DNA of 11,604 bases, from assembly GCA_041648665.1 (NCBI GenBank), contig JBAZOP010000090.1, forward strand, positions 1 through 11,604. The letters run 5' to 3'. This document shows positions 1-5,858 of this stretch, piece by piece (the first letter of the stretch is position 1; the number at the start of each line of letters is the position of its first letter). This DNA is from a bacterium (GTDB taxonomy: Bacteria > UBA10199 > 2-02-FULL-44-16 > JAAZCA01). The notes under the pieces are model-generated. The model saw nothing but the letters and a program-made list of their open reading frames with translations. It made no database searches and was not told where the DNA came from. Both the position numbers and the translations under genes were made by a program.

Positions 1-255
1 GCGCCGCAACACCTCCTGGGCCTCGGGGTTGTCCTTGCGGATCACGTTGCCGATGATCGCGAGCTGCGGGGCCGCGGTGTCGATGTTCTCGGGTCTGTAG
101 CCGTTGAAGGGCTTTATGCCGAGCGCGGCAATCTGTTCGCTCATTGGCGGATAGAGCGTCTCGTCAGTGCCGCTGACCTTGTGGCCCGCCTCCACCAGTA
201 GGCCTGCCAACGATCCCATCCCGGTCCCGCCGATGCCTAACATATGTATCTTCAT
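1..255 (-). CDS. mpl: UDP-N-acetylmuramate:L-alanyl-gamma-D-glutamyl-meso-diaminopimelate ligase (Mpl), N-terminal part
   Basis: Partial gene: the first 85 codons are present and the rest lies beyond the left edge. Mpl is a cytoplasmic ATP-dependent Mur-type ligase that joins recycled L-Ala-D-Glu-mDAP tripeptide to UDP-MurNAc. The N-terminus reads MKIHMLGIGGTGMGSLAGLL, the glycine-rich Rossmann start shared by MurC and Mpl. The YPPMS motif at residues 35-39, followed by the QIAALGI segment, is characteristic of Mpl rather than MurC. The ATP P-loop would lie downstream and is not visible. The start ATG is fixed by an in-frame TAA two codons upstream. An AGGAG stretch lies about 17 nt upstream, unusually far. 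The gene follows the serine hydrolase after 117 nt on the same strand, and I found no convincing promoter in that gap, so cotranscription with the ldcA pair is plausible. MurC is the main alternative. Confidence 0.9.
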   Translation of the reverse strand, partial: MKIHMLGIGGTGMGSLAGLLVEAGHKVSGTDETLYPPMSEQIAALGIKPFNGYRPENIDTAAPQLAIIGNVIRKDNPEAQEVLRR

Positions 256-372
256 AGGTTATTTTTTACACACCTCTCCTATTCTAACTTATTGAAGTAT
301 CTAGACTTTTTACGATACAGGGAGTGAAAAAGCAAGTGAATTCGAGGCGTTGCACACGGGATCCGGCGGAAT

Positions 373-1539
373 TTATTTGTGAGCGATCAACACATCATGG
401 ATGAGGTCGTGGATCGCCGGCCTGAACGCGGTGATCATCTGATTGGTCGAGGTGGGATGTATCCGATTCGTGAGCAGCACCACCCAGTAATCCGCGGAGA
501 GATCTATCCACAACGAACAGCCCGTATATCCCAGGTGCCCTATGGAATTGGGCGAGAAGAGATGCCCTGACGCGGAATTCTTCCTGGAGGGCCGGTTCCA
601 GCCGCCGACGAACTGCTCGCCTGCTGGTTTTTGTTTTGCTTCCTTGAGAAAATCTCTCACCACGTCGGGCTCGATCCAGCTCGATTCGCCTTTGTAACAG
701 CGCGTCAGTTCCAGCGCGAAGCGATGGATGTCATCGGCCGTGGAGAAGAGGCCGGCGTGGCCGGCGACGCCGCCCAGCGCGTAGGCGTTGGGGTCGTGGA
801 CCTCGCCGTGGATCACCCTCTCGCGCCACGGGCAATCTTCGGTGGGCGCGAACCTGCGGTGCTCCCCCTTTTTTCGCTGGGGCCGATCCTCCGGCGCGCC
901 GTGCTTCGGCGTGGGGACGTGCTGATCCGGCCTGGTCCTCGTCCTTCGCGACGTCGTGGAAGGTTCGCCGCCGCGCACCCTCGAGTAGAACGTGTCTGAG
1001 AGGCCCAGTGGTTTTGCGATCCTCTTTGCGAAGAGCTCGTCGAGCGGTGCGCTGCCGGCGTGGTCCAGCATCTCGCCCAGGATGATGTAGCCGATGTCGC
1101 TGTAGATGGTCTTGCTGCCCGGCTCTGAGATCAGCTCCTCAGCATAGCACGAGTCGAGGATCATCCTCCGGCCTTCTTCCGTGCCGACGAGCGAGAACGG
1201 AAGCTCCCTGTAATACGGCTGCCATGCCGGCAGCCCGCTGACGTGATTCATGAGATGGGCGACGGTGATCTGCTTATGCGCCGGCTGTCTTGCGCCGGGG
1301 AGCCACTGGTACGCGGTGTCGTCGAGCTTGATGAGACCCTCGGCCGTGAGCATCATGGTGAGGGTGGCCGTGGAGATCGGCTTGGTGAGAGATGCGATGT
1401 CGAAGCAGGTGCTCTCCCTCGCCTGCCCGTAGCTCCCCCTGAAGATTATCTCCCCGCTTCTTGCGACGAGAACGTCCGCCGCCGGGAAGACCCCCTCTGC
1501 TATCGCGTTGTTGAAAGCGGATTCGATTCGCCGCGTCAT
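373..1539 (-). CDS. Serine hydrolase of the class C beta-lactamase / DD-peptidase-like family
   Basis: A 388-residue member of the penicillin-recognising serine hydrolase fold (beta-lactamase class C, DD-carboxypeptidase, esterase group). The nucleophile motif SxxK is S50-L-T-K53, the second motif is Y146-S-D148 in place of YxN, and the third is H335-L-G-Y-T-G340 in place of KTG. An HVSGL segment at 100-104 and GGVAGHAGLFST at 256-267 are typical of the family. No signal peptide or membrane segment is visible at the N-terminus, so the protein is predicted cytoplasmic. Residues about 190-228 are a hydrophilic stretch rich in Arg, Pro and Thr between the helical lid region and the conserved FAPTEDCPW segment; it looks like an added linker. 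The ATG overlaps the ldcA stop codon (ATGA), implying translational coupling. The substrate is unknown. A role in trimming recycled muropeptides is inferred from the neighbours only. Confidence 0.88.
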   Translation of the reverse strand: MTRRIESAFNNAIAEGVFPAADVLVARSGEIIFRGSYGQARESTCFDIASLTKPISTATLTMMLTAEGLIKLDDTAYQWLPGARQPAHKQITVAHLMNHVSGLPAWQPYYRELPFSLVGTEEGRRMILDSCYAEELISEPGSKTIYSDIGYIILGEMLDHAGSAPLDELFAKRIAKPLGLSDTFYSRVRGGEPSTTSRRTRTRPDQHVPTPKHGAPEDRPQRKKGEHRRFAPTEDCPWRERVIHGEVHDPNAYALGGVAGHAGLFSTADDIHRFALELTRCYKGESSWIEPDVVRDFLKEAKQKPAGEQFVGGWNRPSRKNSASGHLFSPNSIGHLGYTGCSLWIDLSADYWVVLLTNRIHPTSTNQMITAFRPAIHDLIHDVLIAHK

Positions 1540-2453
1540 GTGAGGAGCCCTTCTGTGACCTCTATGGATGGAGTCCGATCTTTGTCCGTCGCGTCTATTG
1601 TTACGTTTACGCCCATAGGCAGAGTCACGAATTCTCCCGAGTGGCCCGCCGGGAACCCGTCGACTACCGGCCCCTTGAATCCGGCGAGCGCGTCCGCGAG
1701 CATCGCGTCTATGTCGTGCTTTTCGCCTTGCGGCGGGATGATGTCGCCTATGACGATAGCTCGAGCCCTGTCGAGCGAGCCGCCGGCCTTAAGCTGCGTG
1801 AGCATCCGGTCGAGCGCGTATATCTTCTCGCCGGCGTCCTCGATGAAGAGGATCGAATTTTCGGTGTCGAGCTCGTACGGGGTGCCTATGCTGGAATTGA
1901 TGAGGGTGAGGCATCCGCCCACCAGCTTGCCGCTGGCCGTTCCCGGCTTCATCGTCCTGGCCTTGCCGCACGGCAGGTTTCCGAGCGGACCTGGGGTCGT
2001 GAGCGCGCGGAGCAACCCTGCGCTCGTAGAATCGGAAGAGCCTTTGCCGAGCTGCGTGATCACTGGGCCGTAGAACGTGGGGATGCCGGCGCCCTGCCTC
2101 AAAAATGTGAGCAGCGCGGTGATGTCGGAGAACCCTATCACCGGTTTTGCGTTCTTCTTCAGCGCCTCCACGTCGAGCAGCGGGATGACGCGTTGGCAGC
2201 CGTAGCCGCCCCTTGCGAACATGATCGCGCGCACTGATTCATCCACCATGAGCTCCATCAGCTCCTCGGCGCGCCTTTTTTCGGTGCCTGCGAAATAGCG
2301 ATTCTGGTCGAAGATGTCCTTGCGGAAGCGGACTTCGAACCCCAGCCCTTCGAGGGCCTTCACCCCATGTTGGAAGAGGGTTCGATCGAAAGGACTGGAT
2401 GGAGCCGCGACCCCTATCGTGTCCCCGCGTTTCAGCGCCCTTGCCTTCTTCAT
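1536..2453 (-). CDS. ldcA: LD-carboxypeptidase (peptidase family S66), muropeptide recycling
   Basis: Cytoplasmic serine peptidase that removes the terminal D-Ala from recycled murein tetrapeptide, giving the tripeptide used by Mpl. Numbered from the farthest upstream ATG (2522), the S66 catalytic triad is S132 in GFSD, E228 in LFIED, and H294 in GHSGEFVTLPMG. The RGGYG turn at 104-108, the FAGT motif at 77-80 and the GDTIGVAAPSS start of the domain at 33-43 are also present. The start is uncertain. ATGs lie at 2522, 2495 and 2453. Family members begin just before the GDTIG motif, which favours 2453. The codon at 2495 has an AAAGG eight nt upstream. The one at 2522 overlaps a perfect TATAAT and would lie upstream of the resulting transcript. 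The codons between 2522 and 2453 are also AT-richer than the gene. It is followed by the serine hydrolase with a 4-nt overlap. Confidence 0.92.
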   Translation of the reverse strand: MKKARALKRGDTIGVAAPSSPFDRTLFQHGVKALEGLGFEVRFRKDIFDQNRYFAGTEKRRAEELMELMVDESVRAIMFARGGYGCQRVIPLLDVEALKKNAKPVIGFSDITALLTFLRQGAGIPTFYGPVITQLGKGSSDSTSAGLLRALTTPGPLGNLPCGKARTMKPGTASGKLVGGCLTLINSSIGTPYELDTENSILFIEDAGEKIYALDRMLTQLKAGGSLDRARAIVIGDIIPPQGEKHDIDAMLADALAGFKGPVVDGFPAGHSGEFVTLPMGVNVTIDATDKDRTPSIEVTEGLLT

Positions 2454-2511
2454 GGTTTTCAACTTATGGCGTTTTTGATCGAATGCCAAGGGCATATTCT
2501 CGGCCTTTGGC

Positions 2512-2540
2512 TTGACACCCATTATACTTAAACCTACCCT
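2512..2540 (+). promoter_or_regulatory. Candidate promoter for the CPBP membrane protein gene
   Basis: A perfect TTGACA at 2512-2517 is followed after 17 nt by TACCCT at 2535-2540, which matches only half of the -10 consensus. Transcription would begin about 20 nt before the gene's start codon. It overlaps the - strand TATAAT, so the two divergent transcription starts would interfere. Confidence 0.3.
2521..2526 (-). promoter_or_regulatory. Candidate -10 element for the ldcA-hydrolase-(mpl) transcript
   Basis: A perfect TATAAT on the - strand lies in the gap between ldcA and the divergent CPBP gene. No good -35 hexamer is seen 16-18 nt upstream (TCCGCA at 17 nt), so this is a single-element call. 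A start about 7 nt downstream would exclude the ATG at 2522 as a usable start codon. Confidence 0.35.
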
Positions 2541-2567
2541 CGATGCGGATCACGGCGGAGGCGATCG

Positions 2568-3401
2568 ATGATGAGAAAGTTATTTTCATACGGGGGCGTC
2601 GCGTCGCCGGCGCTCGTTTTCTTCTCGGCGTCCCTGGTGATGCTCATGCAGACGCCGGTGAGCCTCATCATCAGGGCCGGCTGGCTCTCCTCGGGAATAC
2701 TCCTCAATGAAATCCTCATAATCGCGGGCCTGCCCATCTTTTTCATCTTCGTCCTGGGCCTCGATCGCCGCAAAGTTGTTCCATCCGCAAAGATCGATCC
2801 CGCGCTCTTTTCCCTGCTCGTCGTGTTCATCCTCGGCGCGGTCGTGCTCTTGGACTACGCCACAGTCGTGAGCGAGAGCTTTTTCCCGTTACCCGAGGAG
2901 ATGCGGAAGACGATCGACGGCATAATGGAGGCGAAGACCTCGGGCGCCGTGGCGTGGAAGCTCTTTCTGCTGTGCGTGGTCCCTGGCTTCTGCGAGGAGA
3001 TATTCTTCAGGGGTTTCTGCCAGGGCTCTCTTGCGGCCAGGTGGGGCAACGCGTGGGCGATCGCGTTGACCTCCGCGCTCTTCGCGCTGATGCACGGCAA
3101 CGTATATCACATGCATCTCTATTTTCTTTTGGGGATCGTCTTCGGATGGGTCTTCTACGCGACCGGCTCGATCTGGGCCGCGATCTTCTGTCACGTCTTC
3201 AACAACTCGTGGACCTTCATCAATCACGTCAGGGGGTTCAAGTTCCCGTTCGACGAAAACACGCACGGCATCGACGTCGCGATATGCATCTTCGCTGCGA
3301 TCATCACAGTCGCATCCGCTATCATCATTCTGCGTCGCAGAAGGCGGTCAGGACATGGTCATGTCTCTGCAGATCCGCATTCCAAGCGGTTTTCTGGTTG
3401 A
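2568..3401 (+). CDS. CPBP-family intramembrane metalloprotease-like protein (Rce1/Abi family)
   Basis: A 277-residue polytopic membrane protein. The three CPBP motifs are present: E143-E144-I-F-F-R148 (EExxxR), F172-A-L-M-H176 (FxxxH), and H209-V-F-N-N213. Hydrophobic segments run roughly 12-28, 45-64, 79-96, 130-142, 163-176, 183-198, 200-212 and 234-255. The C-terminal tail after residue 255 is short, cytoplasmic-looking and very basic (RRRRR at 256-260), with several histidines. In characterised homologues these residues form the active site of CAAX prenyl proteases; in bacteria the substrates are mostly unknown, and no specific one can be inferred here. The start ATG at 2568 has a strong GGAGG six nt upstream; a second ATG follows directly. 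It lies upstream of the dcw cluster on the same strand but is separated by 347 nt with its own promoter signals, so it is probably a separate unit. Confidence 0.85.
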   Translation: MMRKLFSYGGVASPALVFFSASLVMLMQTPVSLIIRAGWLSSGILLNEILIIAGLPIFFIFVLGLDRRKVVPSAKIDPALFSLLVVFILGAVVLLDYATVVSESFFPLPEEMRKTIDGIMEAKTSGAVAWKLFLLCVVPGFCEEIFFRGFCQGSLAARWGNAWAIALTSALFALMHGNVYHMHLYFLLGIVFGWVFYATGSIWAAIFCHVFNNSWTFINHVRGFKFPFDENTHGIDVAICIFAAIITVASAIIILRRRRRSGHGHVSADPHSKRFSG

Positions 3402-3488
3402 TTATCCCTTTAAAAGCTGATTTGGTGATGGAAACAGGGCAAGAGCCTTTGCAAACTCAAGCCGGACGTGCGTTTTATGGCAACGCAG

Positions 3489-3507
3489 GTCAAAGAAGTT
3501 CTTTGAC
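3489..3507. promoter_or_regulatory. Perfect 19-bp dyad, candidate operator
   Basis: GTCAAAGAA at 3489-3497 and its exact reverse complement TTCTTTGAC at 3499-3507 flank a single central G. The near-zero spacing suits binding of a dimeric regulator to DNA rather than an RNA hairpin. The right arm covers the first five bases of the TTGACA at 3503-3508, so a bound protein would mask that -35 element. The binding protein is unknown. Confidence 0.5.
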
Positions 3508-3530
3508 AAAATAATCCTTATAAATCAAAT
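3503..3530 (+). promoter_or_regulatory. Candidate distal promoter of the dcw cluster
   Basis: A perfect TTGACA at 3503-3508 is followed after 16 nt by TCAAAT at 3525-3530 (four of six -10 bases). The surrounding AT-rich DNA favours melting. Transcription from here would give a 5' leader of about 210 nt before mraZ. The -35 overlaps the 19-bp dyad. Confidence 0.4.
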
Positions 3531-3667
3531 AATTATATAAATATTCTATACATTACTTTTAGCACTCACTACAACGGCCGGATTTAAAGACTCTTTTTTA
3601 TCCGACACGAACGTCCCCTCTTTTTCAAAAAACCCAGTTTTTTCAAGGCATTAGAAAGCAAAAGAAC

Positions 3668-3697
3668 TTGACGGGCTCTGCGTTTTATCGCTATTTT
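3668..3697 (+). promoter_or_regulatory. Candidate proximal promoter of the dcw cluster
   Basis: TTGACG at 3668-3673 is followed after 18 nt by TATTTT at 3692-3697. A start near 3704 would leave a leader of about 45 nt before mraZ. The -10 element abuts the inverted TCCCA/TGGGA pair of the MraZ box set, a geometry suited to autorepression. Confidence 0.4.
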
Positions 3698-3741
3698 CCC
3701 AATAAGTGGGAAGAAGTGGTATCGATTCCTAAACCATGGGA
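3697..3741 (+). promoter_or_regulatory. MraZ-binding box cluster (candidate operator)
   Basis: TGGGA occurs at 3707-3711 and 3737-3741, with the near match TGGTA at 3717-3721, all multiples of 10 bp apart. The reverse complement TCCCA lies on the same grid at 3697-3701, forming a 6-bp inverted repeat (TTCCCA, 5 nt, TGGGAA) at 3696-3712. A further TGGGA lies at 3757-3761 inside mraZ codons 3-5. Known E. coli MraZ operators are TGGGN repeats with 5-nt spacers in front of mraZ, so spacing and position agree. The position at 3727 has no box, so the array is not a clean triple repeat. Confidence 0.55.
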
Positions 3742-3748
3742 AAGACGC

Positions 3749-4189
3749 ATGTTTCGTGGGAGATATAACCATCAGATAGACGCGAAGGGGCGGCTCTCAG
3801 TTCCTTCCAAGTTCCGCGAGCTTTTGGCCGCGAACTTTGACGAGAGACTCATCATCACCAATTTCGACGAGTGCCTCTGGGCGTATCCGGTGGCCGAGTG
3901 GCAGAAGCTCGAGAAGAAGGTCTCGGAGCTCCCGCAGTTCAGGGAAGAGGTCAAGGCCCTCCAGAGGATCTTCATATCCGCAGCAGCCGAGTGCCCGATA
4001 GACGGACAGGGCCGCATACTCATACCGCCCACGCTTCGCGGCTACGCCGGATTATCGAAGGACGTGGTGATCGTCGGCATGACCCGCCGCATAGAGATAT
4101 GGGCGGAGGATCGCTGGGAGGAAGCCTTCAGGGACGCCAGGGTCAAACTTGATTCCATGGGGGACAGGCTCGCCGAGCTGGGCCTCTAG
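3749..4189 (+). CDS. mraZ: Transcriptional regulator MraZ
   Basis: A 146-residue protein of normal length, built of two tandem SpoVT-AbrB-like halves. MraZ forms a ring-shaped oligomer that binds repeats upstream of its own gene and represses the dcw operon in E. coli. The duplicated DNA-binding motif is DAKGRLSVPSKFR at residues 11-23 and DGQGRILIPPTLR at 85-97. Arg15 falls at the position reported as essential for DNA binding in E. coli. The chosen start gives the canonical MFRGRYNHQI N-terminus and has GGGAAAG just upstream. The frame stays open upstream to a TTG at 3668, but that part is unlike MraZ and overlaps promoter signals. It is the first gene of the cluster, followed after 17 nt by the STAS gene. 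Confidence 0.96.
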   Translation: MFRGRYNHQIDAKGRLSVPSKFRELLAANFDERLIITNFDECLWAYPVAEWQKLEKKVSELPQFREEVKALQRIFISAAAECPIDGQGRILIPPTLRGYAGLSKDVVIVGMTRRIEIWAEDRWEEAFRDARVKLDSMGDRLAELGL

Positions 4190-4206
4190 CTGCGCAAGGA
4201 AAACCG

Positions 4207-4560
4207 ATGTTCGAGGTCAAGAGAGTTCACGACATATCGGTGGTGGGAGTGATGGGCGAGCTGTCGCGTCGCAACGTCCACGTGCTCGAAGATCTGCTTT
4301 CTTCGTTGTCTAGTTGCGATCAGAGAAACGTAGTTCTCAATTTCGAGGGGCTCAAACACCTCGACTACAAACTCGTGCAGAGGATCGCAGAGCGAATAAT
4401 AGAGTTCCAATGCGACGGCGGCGATCTGAAGATGGCCGCGGCGAACGGTTACGTGAAGAACATCCTGGAGGCGATGGGCCTCGATGAAGAGGTCTACGCT
4501 TCGGTAGAGGATGCGTTGCTGAGTTTCGTGGGCGACGCGCCCGGCGGGGATCTTCAATGA
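4207..4560 (+). CDS. STAS-domain protein lacking the phosphoserine motif
   Basis: A 117-residue single-domain protein resembling SpoIIAA-type anti-sigma factor antagonists. The match covers the whole domain: GVMGELSRRNVHVLEDLL (14-31), the VVLNFEGLKHLD core (42-53), DGGDLKMAAANGYVKNILEAMGL (70-92), and a final helix SVEDALLSF (99-107). In phosphorylated family members the core strand is followed by DSSG, the first serine being the kinase target. Here the sequence is D53-Y54-K55-L56-V57, so that control is not possible in the classical form. A binding or scaffold role, as in MlaB-type or stressosome STAS proteins, is an inference. The ATG has AAGGA six nt upstream. The stop overlaps the rsmH start (ATGA), so it is translated as part of the dcw operon. 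No partner sigma factor or kinase is visible in the window. Confidence 0.82.
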   Translation: MFEVKRVHDISVVGVMGELSRRNVHVLEDLLSSLSSCDQRNVVLNFEGLKHLDYKLVQRIAERIIEFQCDGGDLKMAAANGYVKNILEAMGLDEEVYASVEDALLSFVGDAPGGDLQ

Positions 4561-5465
4561 CAGGCGGCGCCGGCGAATTTCCGCGCGGCGAATTTCATGT
4601 CCCTGTGATGGCGGATGCCGTGCTGAAACTCCTCAAGCTGCGGCCGGGCGAGGTGGCCGTGGACGCCACACTTGGGGGCGGAGGCCACGCGCGTATGCTG
4701 CTCGAGGCGATTTCTCCCGATGGGCTGCTCATTGGAATCGACAGGGATGCACGGGCTATCGAGGAGGCGGGTGCGGCGCTGGCCGCATCCGGCGGCAGGT
4801 CGAAGCTGATCCGTGCGAGGATGGGCGAGTTGGCGAGGGTTCTCTCGGAGCTGGGGGTGGGAGGGGTCGATGCGATCCTCGCCGATCTCGGAGTCTCGAG
4901 TCACCAGCTGAATGAGGGCGGGAGGGGTTTCTCGTTCATGCGCGACGGACCTCTGGACATGAGGATGGATTGCGGCTCCGGTATGACGGCGGCGGATCTC
5001 ATAAGCGGATCGAGCGCCGCTGAGCTGGAGGAGATCATAAGGGTCTACGGCGAGGAGAGGTATTCGCGAAGGATCGCGAGTGCGATCGCAGGCCGCAGAG
5101 ACATCGACACCACCGCCAAGCTCTCCGCCGCGATAAATCGCGCGGTGCCGGGGCGGCGCAATACTAGGATAAACCCGGCGACGCGCACTTTCCAGGCGCT
5201 GCGCATCGCGGTGAACGACGAGCTGGGAGAGCTGAAAAATTTTCTGGATTCTGCGCCAGGCCTCCTCAACCCGGGTGGGAGGCTTGCGGTCCTCTCGTAT
5301 CATTCGCTGGAGGACAGGCTGGTCAAACGCCGTTTTCGCGAGCTGGCCGGTTCGGACGGTTTCGACCTGCTCACGAAAAAAGCGATGAGACCCGGCGATG
5401 AAGAGATCGAAAGCAATTTGAGGTCTCGCAGCGCGAAACTGAGGGCGATAAGGAGAGCGGCGTGA
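4557..5465 (+). CDS. rsmH: 16S rRNA (cytosine(1402)-N4)-methyltransferase RsmH (MraW)
   Basis: This S-adenosylmethionine-dependent methyltransferase modifies C1402 in the ribosomal P site of 16S rRNA. At 302 residues it is close to the usual length (about 310). Visible motifs: HVPVM at 14-18, the SAM-binding DATLGGGGHA at 36-45, GIDRD at 60-64, DLGVSSHQLN at 110-119, PLDMRMD at 132-138, RTFQALRIAVNDEL at 210-223, SYHSLEDR at 247-254, and the closing SRSAKLRAIRR at 290-300. The ATG overlaps the STAS stop codon and has GGGGA upstream; the stop overlaps the GTG of ftsL. All conserved elements are intact. Confidence 0.97.
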   Translation: MTGGAGEFPRGEFHVPVMADAVLKLLKLRPGEVAVDATLGGGGHARMLLEAISPDGLLIGIDRDARAIEEAGAALAASGGRSKLIRARMGELARVLSELGVGGVDAILADLGVSSHQLNEGGRGFSFMRDGPLDMRMDCGSGMTAADLISGSSAAELEEIIRVYGEERYSRRIASAIAGRRDIDTTAKLSAAINRAVPGRRNTRINPATRTFQALRIAVNDELGELKNFLDSAPGLLNPGGRLAVLSYHSLEDRLVKRRFRELAGSDGFDLLTKKAMRPGDEEIESNLRSRSAKLRAIRRAA

Positions 5466-5842
5466 ACAGGGTTCTCACGATGTCGATGGCCAGCGCGGTT
5501 CGCAGCCAGCCGATCGCCACCAAGACCGCGATCGCCACCAGGCGATATCTGAGGCAGGCGCTCTCCCTGCTCGCAGTCGGCATGCTGGTGGCCCTGCTCT
5601 TCGTGTGGGCTAGGATACAGGTGATCCAGCTGGGCTACGAGGTGAGCCGTGTGCGTAAAGATGTGACCGAGCTTGCCGAACAGCGCGATATTCTTCAGGC
5701 CGAGATCGCCGAGCTCAGGACTCCGGAAAGGCTCACCAGAATCGCCAGCGAGAGGTTCGGCATGAGGCTGCCGATGGGGGACGAAGTGGTGGTCTTGAGG
5801 ATGTCCGGTCAGGTCGATGTGGAATCAGAGCGGGAAAAATAA
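5462..5842 (+). CDS. ftsL: Cell division protein FtsL
   Basis: A 126-residue bitopic membrane protein of the divisome. In well-studied bacteria FtsL forms a complex with FtsB and FtsQ that activates FtsW/FtsI septal synthesis. The layout is typical: a basic cytoplasmic N-terminus (1-32), one transmembrane helix at about 33-50 (ALSLLAVGMLVALLFVWA), a periplasmic coiled-coil region at about 54-86, and the short LTRIASERFGMRLP motif at 91-104. Sequence conservation is low in this family, so the call rests on topology, that C-terminal motif and the position between rsmH and ftsI. The GTG start overlaps the rsmH stop (GTGA). Internal ATGs at codons 7 and 9 are less favoured because they would break this coupling. 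Confidence 0.9.
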   Translation: MNRVLTMSMASAVRSQPIATKTAIATRRYLRQALSLLAVGMLVALLFVWARIQVIQLGYEVSRVRKDVTELAEQRDILQAEIAELRTPERLTRIASERFGMRLPMGDEVVVLRMSGQVDVESEREK

Positions 5843-5858
5843 AGGTAATTCATAACAT

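Larger units (their letters stand above)
3402..3748 (+). promoter_or_regulatory. Long gene-free leader region upstream of the dcw cluster
   Basis: This 347-nt stretch is much AT-richer than its surroundings; 3511-3560 contains only 6 G or C in 50. It holds two promoter-like pairs, a 19-bp dyad and MraZ-type boxes, listed separately. A 10-mer, TGCGTTTTAT, occurs twice, at 3469-3478 and 3679-3688. A 7-bp A/T inverted repeat (AAAAAAC, 3-nt loop, GTTTTTT) sits at 3627-3643. I see no tRNA, no recognisable riboswitch and no convincing GC-rich terminator for the CPBP gene. The only + strand open frame, 28 codons from 3428, lacks a ribosome binding site. Confidence 0.6.

Noticed and set aside
1243..2073. 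+ strand open frame opposite ldcA and the hydrolase
   Set aside because: Spans two well-supported - strand genes and shows no family motif.
3428..3514. 28-codon + strand open frame upstream of mraZ
   Set aside because: No Shine-Dalgarno sequence, no recognisable motif, and it overlaps the dyad and the -35 element; probably chance.
3559..3567. TTAGCACTC, identical to the left half of a CIRCE heat-shock operator
   Set aside because: The required inverted half GAGTGCTAA is absent nine nt downstream, so it is not a CIRCE element.
3627..3643. Inverted repeat AAAAAAC / GTTTTTT as a terminator for the CPBP gene
   Set aside because: The stem is almost entirely A-T with a 3-nt loop and lies more than 220 nt after the stop codon; too weak to call.
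3668..3748. TTG-initiated 27-codon N-terminal extension of mraZ
   Set aside because: The extension is unlike any MraZ N-terminus, contains promoter and box sequences, and the ATG at 3749 gives the canonical MFRG start.
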